Shown piece after piece: positions 1 through 7,073 of a stretch of 14,599 bases of DNA. The notes under the pieces are model-generated. The model saw nothing but the letters and a program-made list of their open reading frames with translations. It was not told the DNA's origin and ran no database searches. Position 1 is the first letter of the stretch. Each line of letters starts with the position of its first letter. Location: assembly GCA_038255685.1 (NCBI GenBank), contig JBBSLC010000074.1, positions 1 through 14,599 on the forward strand, read 5' to 3'. Source of the DNA: CADCSY01 sp038255685 (GTDB taxonomy: Bacteria > Actinomycetota > Acidimicrobiia > Acidimicrobiales > CADCSY01). The translations under genes and the position numbers were made by a program.

Positions 1-1
1 C

Positions 2-163
2 GAGATGCACTACGACCTGCCGGCGGGGGGCAAGCGGCTGCTCCAGCGAGCCGACGGCTACCTCCACACGTTCGTGGCCGGAGCCGAGACCTACACCAGC
101 GGCGAGGCCACCGGCGCGCTCCCCGGTCGCCTCGTGCGCGGAGCCCAGGCCGCGCCTGCATGA
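2..163 (+). CDS. Amidohydrolase (D-aminoacylase / Amidohydro_3 type), C-terminal end only
   Basis: The frame enters from the left edge and ends at TGA 161-163, leaving 53 C-terminal residues. The tail runs from DLPAGGKRLLQRADGY through HTFVAG, then a Gly-Glu-Ala-Thr-Gly stretch, and ends GALPGRLVRG. This ending is typical of N-acyl-D-amino-acid deacylase and related Amidohydro_3 metal-dependent hydrolases, where the last beta strands carry an 'ADGY..T.V.G....GE.TGALPGRLVRG' pattern. The catalytic metal site lies outside the window, so substrate and activity cannot be judged. The TauD/TfdA dioxygenase gene begins 34 bases downstream on the same strand with its own Shine-Dalgarno, so the two may be co-transcribed. 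The family call rests only on this recalled C-terminal pattern. Confidence 0.7.
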   Translation, partial: EMHYDLPAGGKRLLQRADGYLHTFVAGAETYTSGEATGALPGRLVRGAQAAPA

Positions 164-197
164 CCACCGACGACGCACCCGACCCGAGGAGCTCACC

Positions 198-1259
198 ATG
201 ACCACGACCGAGCAAGCGCTTCCGACTGCTGACACCGTCGAACCGCTCGAGACCTCTGCCGAGTGGAATGGTGGCGACGTCGCCGATCCCACCGGGTACA
301 CGTGGCAGCTCGACGACGCCGAGGTCGCCGAGCTCGAGGCGGCCGTGGCCACTGCTCGGGGCCGGACCGACGAGCTGCTCGAGATCACCGTCGAGGACTT
401 CCCGCTCCCGACCATGGCCACGAAGCTGGCGACGATCGAGCGCGAGCTCATCGACGGACGGGGCTTCACCCTCATCCGGGGCGTGCCCGTCGACCGCCTC
501 GGGCGTGACGACGCCGAGCGCGCCTACTGGGGCATCGGTCTCCACCTCGGCACCCCGTGGCCCCAGAACGCCAGGGGTCACCTGCTCGGTGACGTCACCG
601 ACCAGGGCAAGCCCGCCGACGACCCCACCAGCCGGGGCAACGAGATCGGCGGGATCGCCTTCCCCTACCACTCCGACGGCTCAGACCTGGTCGGGCTCTT
701 CTGCCTCAACGCGGGGGTCGAGGGCGGCACCAGCACCGTGGCCAACGCAGTGGCGATCCACAACGAGCTCGTCCGAACCGACCCCGAGCTGGCCGCAGCC
801 CTGTACGAGCCGATGGCGTACGACTTCCGCGGCGAGCAGGCACCGGGCAAGAAGGGCTGGTACCTCCAGCCGGTCTTCACCCGCCAGGGCGATCGGCTCT
901 TCGTGCGCTACATCCGGCCCTACATCAGCGCCGCCCGCCGCCATGAGGATGCACCGCAGCCGTCGGCGCTGGCCGAGGCGGCGATGGACCGGGTCGACGC
1001 CATGTGCGCCGACCCCGAGTTCCACGTCTTCATGGACCTGGAGCCAGGCGACATGCAGTTCGTGAACAACTACCACGTGCTCCACGCCCGCACGGCGTAC
1101 CGAGACGACCGGACCACCGGCCAGATCCGCCATCTCAAGCGCCTCTGGCTGGAGACGTCGGTGCTCGCCGAAGCCGACAAGCCCGAGGCGTTCCGCCTCG
1201 ACCGTTCGCCTGACAGCTGGGCTGCCCGCAGCGGCCGCACCATGAGCCGCTTGGGCTGA
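198..1259 (+). CDS. TauD/TfdA-family Fe(II)/2-oxoglutarate-dependent dioxygenase
   Basis: A 353-residue cytoplasmic enzyme. Members of this family use Fe(II), O2 and 2-oxoglutarate to hydroxylate or oxidatively cleave a small organic substrate, releasing succinate and CO2. The iron triad is visible: H158 and D160 in YHSDGSD and the distal His at 296 in NNYHVLHART. R311 or R315 in the following RHLKR segment is placed to bind the 2-oxoglutarate carboxylate. LEPGDMQFVNN just before the distal His is also typical. The length is slightly above the usual 280-330 because of a roughly 30-residue N-terminal tail. The ATG is chosen because GAGGAG (186-191) sits six bases upstream. It follows the amidohydrolase by 34 bases. 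The substrate cannot be read from sequence; taurine specificity is not implied. Confidence 0.9.
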   Translation: MTTTEQALPTADTVEPLETSAEWNGGDVADPTGYTWQLDDAEVAELEAAVATARGRTDELLEITVEDFPLPTMATKLATIERELIDGRGFTLIRGVPVDRLGRDDAERAYWGIGLHLGTPWPQNARGHLLGDVTDQGKPADDPTSRGNEIGGIAFPYHSDGSDLVGLFCLNAGVEGGTSTVANAVAIHNELVRTDPELAAALYEPMAYDFRGEQAPGKKGWYLQPVFTRQGDRLFVRYIRPYISAARRHEDAPQPSALAEAAMDRVDAMCADPEFHVFMDLEPGDMQFVNNYHVLHARTAYRDDRTTGQIRHLKRLWLETSVLAEADKPEAFRLDRSPDSWAARSGRTMSRLG

Positions 1260-1299
1260 GTCGGCTCGGGCGGCCGGTCGCGGTCGCTCCGCCAGCGAG

Positions 1300-1305
1300 C
1301 ACACT
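1300..1305 (+). promoter_or_regulatory. Putative -10 element of a leaderless MFS transcript
   Basis: CACACT ends six bases before the GTG at 1312, where a -10 (TANNNT) would sit if transcription starts at the first base of the gene. There is no Shine-Dalgarno in front of this GTG, which supports leaderless expression. No convincing -35 is seen. The same geometry recurs at three other starts in the window. Confidence 0.3.
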
Positions 1306-1311
1306 CGATCC

Positions 1312-2664
1312 GTGACCCCACCTGACCCCAGCGCTGCGGACCAGCGCGCCACGAACCCGGTCGTCGAGGCCGGCGGTCCCGCAGGTCGGGGCGCAGGGGC
1401 GGTGCCACCTCGCGGCCTCCGCCATGCCCTGCGGGCGTTCAAGCACCGGGACTTCGCCATCTTCTGGACCGGCGCGCTGGCGTCCAACACCGGCTCGTGG
1501 GTGCAGAACCTCACCGTCCCCTACGTGCTCTACCAGCTGACGGAGAGCGCGTTCTGGGTGGGCCTCGCGACCTTCACCCAGTTCATCCCGGTGATGCTGC
1601 TCGGTCCGCTGGCCGGGTCGATCGCCGATCGCTTCGACCGGCGCAAGGTGCTGTTCACGACCCAGTCGCTGATGGCGCTGGCGGCGATCGCCCTCTGGGG
1701 GGCGTGGGTCGGCGGCGTGCGGAGCCCGCTCGCGATCCTCGCCCTGGTCGCCCTCAGCGGGGTCCTGGCCGGGATCAACATCCCGAGCTGGCAGTCCTTC
1801 GTCAACGATCTCGTGCCACGGGAGGACCTGCTCTCGGCGGTGACGCTGAACTCGCTGCAGTTCAACGCAGCGCGAGCACTCGGGCCGGGCATCGCCGGCA
1901 TCATGCTCGCCACGCTCGGACCGAGCTGGGCGTTCTTCCTCAACGCCGTCTCGTTCGTGTTCGTGCTCGTCGCGCTGCGCCTGGTGCGCAACCGCCAGGC
2001 TGCCCGCACGAGCGCGCTCACCGGCGGCTTCCTCCGCCAGTTCCGCCGGGCGATGCGCTACACCCGAGGCCAGCCCGGGATCCTGGTCGGCATCGTCGTC
2101 GCCGTGCTGGTGGCCTCGCTCGGGAACCCCGTCTTCCAGTTCACGGTGGTGTTCGCCGCCGAGGTGTTCCGGGTCGGGCCGCTCGGGCTCAGCCTGCTCA
2201 ACGTCGCCCTCGGCCTCGGCGCCGTGCTGGCGGCACCGATCGTCAGCGGGTGGGACAGCGTGCTCAGCCGTGCGGTGCTGACCCGCTGGGCGCTGCTCGC
2301 CTACGCCGTCGCCCTCGTGGGCTTCGCCGTGGCGCCCACCTACCTCGTCGGCCTCATCGCCCTGGTCTTCGTCGGAGGAGGCTTCCTCGCCGTGATCTCG
2401 GCCACGAACACCTCGGTGCAGGTCATCGTGGCCGACCACATGCGGGGCCGGGTGATGGCGCTGCGGATCATGGCGTTCACCGGCGCCTACCCGATCGGTG
2501 CCCTCATCCAGGGCGCGCTCTCCGACGTCGTCGGTCCCCGGGTGACCGTCGCCGGGTCGGGGGTGCTGCTCCTCGCCGCTGCGGTCTGGCTCGGCGCCCA
2601 CCCCTCCCTGCTCGCCAGCCTGGACGACCCCCACGACGAGGTCGTCGGCGCCGACGGGGCCTGA
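1312..2664 (+). CDS. MFS transporter, MFS_3/EntS-like exporter
   Basis: A 450-residue integral membrane protein with about 12 hydrophobic segments after a soluble N-terminal tail of about 40 residues. The first segment follows HRDFAIFWTGALASNTGSW, a start typical of the MFS_3 (EntS-like, 'transmembrane secretion effector') subgroup. MFS motif A is intact at residues 102-112, GSIADRFDRRK, in the loop between helices 2 and 3. A second basic loop, DHMRGRVMALR, follows about helix 10. These transporters are proton-driven exporters of siderophores, drugs or other small molecules; the substrate is unknown here. It starts at GTG, 52 bases after the dioxygenase stop. It has no Shine-Dalgarno but does have a -10-like hexamer at leaderless spacing, so it may have its own promoter. 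The DUF3253 gene follows nine bases after its stop and is probably co-transcribed. Confidence 0.9.
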   Translation: MTPPDPSAADQRATNPVVEAGGPAGRGAGAVPPRGLRHALRAFKHRDFAIFWTGALASNTGSWVQNLTVPYVLYQLTESAFWVGLATFTQFIPVMLLGPLAGSIADRFDRRKVLFTTQSLMALAAIALWGAWVGGVRSPLAILALVALSGVLAGINIPSWQSFVNDLVPREDLLSAVTLNSLQFNAARALGPGIAGIMLATLGPSWAFFLNAVSFVFVLVALRLVRNRQAARTSALTGGFLRQFRRAMRYTRGQPGILVGIVVAVLVASLGNPVFQFTVVFAAEVFRVGPLGLSLLNVALGLGAVLAAPIVSGWDSVLSRAVLTRWALLAYAVALVGFAVAPTYLVGLIALVFVGGGFLAVISATNTSVQVIVADHMRGRVMALRIMAFTGAYPIGALIQGALSDVVGPRVTVAGSGVLLLAAAVWLGAHPSLLASLDDPHDEVVGADGA

Positions 2665-2673
2665 GGCCTCCAC

Positions 2674-3204
2674 GTGACGGCGGACGGGGCAGACGGTGGG
2701 TCCGACGACGACGGGCGCTGGCTCGTCATCGGCGGGCGCCGTTGGCGCCGCAGCGACCCTGCGATCCCCGAGCCGCTGCGCGCCGAGCTCGTCGCGGAGC
2801 TGATGTCGGCGCGGCGAGCGGTGCGCGCGGCAGCGGGTGACGAGCTCGGCGTCGCGTCGGCGCGGCGCCGGGTCCAAGATGCAAAGGTCGCCCTGGGCGA
2901 GCGGGGCGCACCCTGGTGGGACCGGCCCGATGACGCCGCCCGGCGGGAGCGGACGGTGGCTGCTGCCCGGACACTGCTCCGCCATCGGGCGCCGGAGGCG
3001 ACGATCTGCCCGTCCGACGTGGCGCGGGTGGTCGCCTCGCCGAGCTGGCGGGGTGCCATGGCGGCGGTGCGGGCCGTAGCGATCGAGCTGGCCGAGGCCG
3101 ACGAGCTCGTCGTGCGCCAGCGCGGGGTGGTCGTCGACCTGGCCGAGGTCCGAGGGCCGATCCGCCTCGGTCGCGGGCCGGGGTTCCCCGCCCCGCCTGG
3201 CTGA
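2674..3204 (+). CDS. DUF3253 domain-containing protein
   Basis: A 176-residue soluble protein of unknown biochemical role. After a Gly/Asp-rich tail, residues about 15-50 contain RWLVIGGRRWRRSDPAIPE and a helix ending LMSARRAV. This segment often precedes DUF3253 in actinobacterial homologues, some of which databases label 'biopolymer transporter Tol' without functional support. The DUF3253 part, about residues 95-172, shows the landmarks ICPSDVARVV, WRGAMAAVR, VVRQRGVVVD and RGPIRL. It resembles a small winged-helix fold, but DNA binding is only inference. GTG start nine bases after the MFS stop, with weak Shine-Dalgarno potential, so translation is probably coupled to the MFS gene. There are no membrane segments despite the Tol label given to relatives. 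Confidence 0.8.
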   Translation: MTADGADGGSDDDGRWLVIGGRRWRRSDPAIPEPLRAELVAELMSARRAVRAAAGDELGVASARRRVQDAKVALGERGAPWWDRPDDAARRERTVAAARTLLRHRAPEATICPSDVARVVASPSWRGAMAAVRAVAIELAEADELVVRQRGVVVDLAEVRGPIRLGRGPGFPAPPG

Positions 3205-3222
3205 GGCGACGAGGCGATCGAC

Positions 3223-3277
3223 GCACGATCCCCGTTCTGTCGTCGGCACGCCGGGACCGATGTCCGGGGGATCGTGC
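3223..3277. repeat. Perfect 11-base inverted repeat overlapping hairpin 1
   Basis: GCACGATCCCC at 3223-3233 is the exact reverse complement of GGGGATCGTGC at 3267-3277, separated by 33 bases. The right arm overlaps the right side of the 3244-3279 hairpin, so the two structures are mutually exclusive. The left arm may be part of another copy of the same repeat lying in the opposite orientation. Confidence 0.6.
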
Positions 3278-3279
3278 CG
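3244..3279. repeat. Palindromic repeat, hairpin 1 in a convergent spacer
   Basis: An outer stem CGGCACG (3244-3250) pairs with CGTGCCG (3273-3279). Inside it CCGG-G-AC (3251-3257) pairs with GTCCGG (3262-3267) around a CGAT loop with one bulged G. It lies between the convergent ends of the DUF3253 and monooxygenase genes and shares its outer stem with hairpin 2. It could act as a bidirectional terminator, but there is no U-tract. Confidence 0.55.
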
Positions 3280-3334
3280 GAGACACGGTGGCGCCGCTGT
3301 CTCGAGCCGACCATCGACCGCTCCACCTCATCTG

Positions 3335-3371
3335 CGGCACGTCTGGCCCGGGTTGCGGGCCGATCGTGCCG
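3335..3371. repeat. Palindromic repeat, hairpin 2 in a convergent spacer
   Basis: The outer stem CGGCACG (3335-3341) pairs with CGTGCCG (3365-3371). The inner stem GGCCCG (3345-3350) pairs with CGGGCC (3356-3361) around the loop GGTTG. A symmetrical 3x3 internal loop (TCT/GAT) separates the stems. The outer stem is identical to that of hairpin 1, and both are followed by GAG, giving the shared block GATCGTGCCGGAG in hairpins 1 and 2. A role as terminator or REP-like element is inferred. Confidence 0.6.
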
Positions 3372-3395
3372 GAGTCGTGGCGGAACGGCTCGGTC

Positions 3396-5051
3396 TCAGA
3401 CCGCGCCGGCCGACGCTCCCTCGGGCGTGAGGGTGAAGCCGGGGTAGCCGTCAGCGGCGATCTGGGCGCAGTGCTCGGCATAGGGAGGGAAGCCGGGGAG
3501 CGGCATGAAGACCCGGGGCTTGCCAGGGATGTTGGCGCCCAGGTACCACGAGTTGCACGTCGGGAACAGCGTGAGGTCGGCGATGGCGTTGACGTGGGCG
3601 ACCCACCGCTCGGTTGCATCGACCGTGGCCTCGATCGTCGAGACCCCGTTGACCTGCAGGTGCTCCAGGCAGTCCGTGATCCAGTCGACGTGCTGCTCGA
3701 TCGACACGACCATGTTCGTGAGCACCGACGGGCTGCCCGGGCCGCTGATGGTGAAGAGGTTGGGGAAGCCGGGCACGCCGAGGCCGAGGAACGTCTTGGG
3801 CCCGTGGTCCCACGCCTCGGAGAGCGTCAAGCCGTCACGACCCCGCAGGTCGATGCGCAGCAGCGTGCCGGTCATCGCGTCGAAGCCGGTGGCGAAGATG
3901 ATGCAGTCGAGCTCGACGTCCTCGTCGGCAGTGCGCAGACCCCGGGCCGTGATCTCGGCGATGGGCGACGACCGGATGTCGACGAGGCGGACGTCCGGTC
4001 GGTTGAACGTCTCGAAGTAGCCCGAGTCGAGGCACAGCCGCTTGCACCCGATCACCTGGTCGGGGGTGAGGAGGGCGGCGACCTCGGGATCCTCGACGAC
4101 CGAGGCGATCTTGCGACGTACGAACTCGGCGGGGACCTCGTTCGATGCAGGGTCGAGCATCGTGTCGGTGAACGCGCCGAGGAAGCCGAAGCCGCCGCGC
4201 TCCCAGCGCTCCTCGAGGCGGCGCTCGCGCTCGTCGGGATCGACCTGCGGCACGGTCTCCGTGGCAGGTTCGCCCCGCCCGCCGAAGCCGGCGGACATCT
4301 GGCGGTTCCGCTCCCGCAGCGTGCGGTAGTCGGCCTTGACCGCCGCCATCTCGTCTGCGTCGAGCGGACCGTTGCGGGCGGGCACGGCGTAGTTGGCCGT
4401 GCGCTGGAAGACCGTCAGGTGCGCAGCCTGCTCGGCGATGATCGGGATGGCCTGGATGCCCGACGACCCGTTCCCGATGATGCCCACGCGCTTGCCGGCG
4501 AGGTCGACGCCCTCGTGGGGCCACCGACCGGTGTGGTACGTCTCCCCCTCGAAGCGGTCGATGCCCTCGATGTCGGGGACGTTGGCCGACGAGAGGCAGC
4601 CCGTCGCCATGACGAGGAACCTGGCGGCGACCGCACCGCCGCCGTCGGTCGTGACCAGCCAGCGGTCAGCGGTCTCGTCCCACGTCCCCGCCGTGACCCT
4701 GGTGTCGAACGTGATGTCGCGCCGGAGGTCGAACCGGTCGGCGACGTGGTCGAGGTAGCGGAGGATCTCGGGTTGGCCGGCGTAGCGCTCGGTCCACACC
4801 CACTCCTGCTCGAGGTCCTCGTCGAAGGAGTAGGAGTACTCGACGCTCTCGACGTCGCAGCGGGCACCCGGGTAGCGGTTCCAGTACCACGTGCCACCGA
4901 CGCCACCGCCGGCCTCGAAGACCCGGGCGGAGAGCCCTGCGCCTCGGAGCCGGTGCAGCATGTGCAGCCCGGCGAAGCCGGCGCCGACCACGACGACGTC
5001 GAGCTCCTCGACCGCGCGCGCCCCGTTGACAGCCTCGTCGTTCGAACCCAC
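3396..5051 (-). CDS. Flavin-containing monooxygenase, type I Baeyer-Villiger type
   Basis: A 551-residue FAD- and NADPH-dependent monooxygenase, probably cytoplasmic. Enzymes of this group insert oxygen next to a ketone to form an ester or lactone, or oxidise S or N. The FAD Rossmann motif GAGFAG is at residues 23-28, followed by GGTWYWNRYPGARCD (52-66), a hallmark of PAMO/CHMO-like enzymes. The Baeyer-Villiger fingerprint FxGxxxHxxxWP is complete (F167, G169, H173, W177, P178). The NADPH Rossmann motif GNGSSG is at 193-198, and IFATGFD lies further on. Length fits the family (about 530-610). The start is GTG with a G-rich GGGGGG four bases upstream. It is divergent from the ABC exporter genes with a 92-base spacer, which hints at, but does not prove, a shared role or regulation. 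The substrate (ketone, steroid or other) cannot be inferred. Confidence 0.92.
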   Translation of the reverse strand: MGSNDEAVNGARAVEELDVVVVGAGFAGLHMLHRLRGAGLSARVFEAGGGVGGTWYWNRYPGARCDVESVEYSYSFDEDLEQEWVWTERYAGQPEILRYLDHVADRFDLRRDITFDTRVTAGTWDETADRWLVTTDGGGAVAARFLVMATGCLSSANVPDIEGIDRFEGETYHTGRWPHEGVDLAGKRVGIIGNGSSGIQAIPIIAEQAAHLTVFQRTANYAVPARNGPLDADEMAAVKADYRTLRERNRQMSAGFGGRGEPATETVPQVDPDERERRLEERWERGGFGFLGAFTDTMLDPASNEVPAEFVRRKIASVVEDPEVAALLTPDQVIGCKRLCLDSGYFETFNRPDVRLVDIRSSPIAEITARGLRTADEDVELDCIIFATGFDAMTGTLLRIDLRGRDGLTLSEAWDHGPKTFLGLGVPGFPNLFTISGPGSPSVLTNMVVSIEQHVDWITDCLEHLQVNGVSTIEATVDATERWVAHVNAIADLTLFPTCNSWYLGANIPGKPRVFMPLPGFPPYAEHCAQIAADGYPGFTLTPEGASAGAV

Positions 5052-5074
5052 AGCACCCCCCGATGTCCGGTCGC

Positions 5075-5080
5075 ACCGTA
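5075..5080 (-). promoter_or_regulatory. Putative -10 of the monooxygenase gene
   Basis: On the minus strand TACGGT (TANNNT) lies in the 92-base divergent spacer, preceded by GGT. It would give a 5' leader of about 17 bases carrying the GGGGGG ribosome-binding site. No good -35 is seen at 16-18 bases. Confidence 0.3.
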
Positions 5081-5131
5081 ACCCTTGGCGTCGGGATCAG
5101 AAATCGGACAGCGGCGTGGTCCGAGCCACGG

Positions 5132-5137
5132 CATGCT
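5132..5137 (+). promoter_or_regulatory. Putative -10 element of a leaderless ABC exporter transcript
   Basis: CATGCT followed by exactly six bases (GGCGTC) and then the ATG at 5144. The absence of a Shine-Dalgarno fits a leaderless mRNA. The arrangement closely matches GATGCT-GGCCAG-GTG in front of the gene at 13707. Confidence 0.35.
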
Positions 5138-5143
5138 GGCGTC

Positions 5144-6940
5144 ATGGCTGAAGGGGGATGGCGCACCCGCGCGCTCGTGCGCACGCTCCCGTACCTGAAG
5201 CCGTACCGGCGCCACCTGGCGGTGATCGTCACGTCGTCGATCGTCTCGACCGCTGCGTACGTGAGCGTCCCTCTCATCGTGAAGGTGGTGATCGACGGTC
5301 CGCTGCAGGAGGGCGACCGGGCGGGGATCCTCCGGTGGTCGCTCGTCGTCGGCGCGCTGGCGCTGCTCGAGCTCGTGCTCGCCTTCGTCCGCCGGACGCT
5401 GATCGCGATCGTGGCGACCAGCCTCGAGACCGGGCTGCGGGACGACCTCTACGCCAAGCTCCAGTCGCTCGATGTCGGCTTCCACGACCGCTGGCAGTCC
5501 GGTCAGCTGCTGTCCCGGGCGATGACCGACCTCGCCATCATCCGCCGCTTCGTCGCGTTCGGGGCGATCTTTTTCGTGCTGATCAGCGTGCAGATCGTCG
5601 TGATCTTCGGCGTGCTGCTCACGCTGCACGTGCCCCTCGCCCTGCTGACGTTCGCAGCGGCCGTGCCCGTGGTCGTCCTGTGCCGTCGCTTCGAGCGCGA
5701 CTACCACGCCGTCGTCCGCCGGATCCAGGACCAGACGGGTGACCTGACGACCTCCATCGAGGAGGGGGCGAAGGGCATCAGGGTGCTCAAGGCCTTCGGC
5801 CGCTGGCGCGAGGCGCACGCCGCCTATGCGGCACGCTGCCAGCAGATCCACGACAGCCAGCTCGAACGGATCCAGCTGCACACCAAGTTCGTGTGGCTGC
5901 TCGGCATCGTGCCCAACCTCACCCTCACCCTCGTGCTGCTCGCCGGCGTGCTCGCCGTCGGTTCGGGTGGCCTCACCCTCGGCGGCCTCGTCGCCTTCGT
6001 GTCCTACGTGCTCCTGCTCGTCTTCCCGCTGGAGCTGCTGGCGTGGATCATGGCCCTCGCCGGCGAGGCCGAGAGCGCAGCGGTGCGCGTCTACGAGGTG
6101 TTCGACACCGAACCTGCGGTTGCCGACCGGCCCGGCGCCACGGCCATCGAGTCGGTCCGAGGGGCGGTGCGCTTCGAGGACGTCGGCTTCCGCTACCCCG
6201 AGAGCGAGCGCATGGCGCTGTCGGGGATCGACCTCGACGTGGCCCCTGGCGAGACGATCGCCGTCGTCGGGGCGACCGGCTGCGGCAAGACCACCCTCGT
6301 CACCCTGCTCACCAGGCTGCACGACCCCACCGAGGGGCGCATCACCCTCGACGGCCACGACCTCACCGACCTGAGCGTGCGCAGCCTCCGCCGCCACGTC
6401 GGCTTCGCCTTCGAGGAGCCCACCCTGTTCTCGGCGTCGGTCAGGGAGAACCTGCTCATGGGCTACCCCGGCGCCACCGAGGAGGAGGTGCTCCAGGCGA
6501 TCGACATCTCCCAGGCCGGGTTCGCCCTCGACCTGCCGTGGGGCCTCGACACCAGGATCGGCGAGCAGGGTCTGTCGCTCTCGGGTGGCCAGCGCCAGCG
6601 CCTGGCCCTCGCCCGGGCCATCATCGGCCGTCCCGCCGTGCTCGTGCTCGACGACCCGCTCTCCGCGCTCGACGTGCACACCGAGGCGCTCGTCCAGGAC
6701 CAGCTGCGCCCGCTGCTCGCCACGAGCACGGTCTTCCTCGTCGTGCACCGACCCTCGACGGTGGCGCTCGCGGACCGGGCCATCCTGCTCGAAGGTGGTC
6801 GCCTCGTCGCCGTCGGGACCCACCACGAGCTGTTGGCGAGCGAGCCCCGCTACCGCGCCGTGCTGAGCGAGGCGGCCGAGTCGTTCGACGACGAGTCGTT
6901 CGATGAAGGTTCCCTCGAGGACGAGGAGTTTGCGTCGTGA
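5144..6940 (+). CDS. Heterodimeric ABC exporter, subunit 1 (degenerate ATP site Walker B)
   Basis: A 598-residue half-transporter: an N-terminal membrane domain of about six helices (residues about 20-310), then an ATPase domain. Walker A GATGCGKTT is at 376-384 (K382), signature LSGGQ at 479-483 and switch His at 535. After Walker B Asp503 the usual catalytic Glu is Asp504 (LDDP), and the Q-loop Gln position reads Glu424 (FEEPTLFS). Asp in place of the catalytic Glu marks the weakly hydrolysing subunit of heterodimeric exporters such as TM287/288, BmrCD and LmrCD. The protein ends in a tail very rich in Asp and Glu. The ATG at 5144 is preferred over an in-frame ATG at 5063. The added 27 residues show no family features, the upstream start sits nearly on the divergent gene's leader, and MAEGGWRTRALVR leads directly into the first helix. 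Cargo (drug, lipid or metabolite) is unknown. Confidence 0.9.
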   Translation: MAEGGWRTRALVRTLPYLKPYRRHLAVIVTSSIVSTAAYVSVPLIVKVVIDGPLQEGDRAGILRWSLVVGALALLELVLAFVRRTLIAIVATSLETGLRDDLYAKLQSLDVGFHDRWQSGQLLSRAMTDLAIIRRFVAFGAIFFVLISVQIVVIFGVLLTLHVPLALLTFAAAVPVVVLCRRFERDYHAVVRRIQDQTGDLTTSIEEGAKGIRVLKAFGRWREAHAAYAARCQQIHDSQLERIQLHTKFVWLLGIVPNLTLTLVLLAGVLAVGSGGLTLGGLVAFVSYVLLLVFPLELLAWIMALAGEAESAAVRVYEVFDTEPAVADRPGATAIESVRGAVRFEDVGFRYPESERMALSGIDLDVAPGETIAVVGATGCGKTTLVTLLTRLHDPTEGRITLDGHDLTDLSVRSLRRHVGFAFEEPTLFSASVRENLLMGYPGATEEEVLQAIDISQAGFALDLPWGLDTRIGEQGLSLSGGQRQRLALARAIIGRPAVLVLDDPLSALDVHTEALVQDQLRPLLATSTVFLVVHRPSTVALADRAILLEGGRLVAVGTHHELLASEPRYRAVLSEAAESFDDESFDEGSLEDEEFAS

Positions 6941-6954
6941 GCGAGCGCAGCCCC

Positions 6955-7040
6955 CGTTCTGGGTGCAGATCGCCGCTCCTGGCGCGCCCTGCTGCACCCG
7001 GAACGCAGACGGCGCCAGGCGCACGGTGCTGCACCCGGGA
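6955..7040. repeat. REP-like cluster of inverted repeats between the two ABC genes
   Basis: Three copies of a unit built as GTTCCGGGTGCAG, then about nine variable bases, then CCTGGCGC or similar. Copy 1 (+) starts at 6956. Copies 2 and 3 lie on the minus strand, with CTGCACCCGGAACG at 6992-7005 and GCTGCACCCGG at 7028-7038. CGTTCTGGGTGCAG (6955-6968) and 6992-7005 form a 14-base inverted repeat with one mismatch. CCTGGCGC (6978-6985) and GCGCCAGG (7012-7019) are perfect complements. The whole folds into alternative hairpins. I do not recognise a named family. Confidence 0.55.
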
Positions 7041-7073
7041 CCGAGGGCGCATGACTGACCAGGAGCGGCTGAC

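Noticed and set aside
1135..3249. A 704-codon open frame on the minus strand
   Set aside because: It is antisense to the MFS and DUF3253 genes. The translation is Arg/His/Glu/Asp-rich with no domain logic, as expected when a GC-rich gene is read on the wrong strand.
3288..5081. A 597-codon plus-strand frame antisense to the monooxygenase
   Set aside because: The minus-strand gene has every flavin monooxygenase motif; the plus-strand product has none.
5063..5143. Upstream ATG start for ABC subunit 1
   Set aside because: The extra 27 residues have no similarity to the family, and the start would overlap the divergent gene's probable promoter and leader. The ATG at 5144 fits better.
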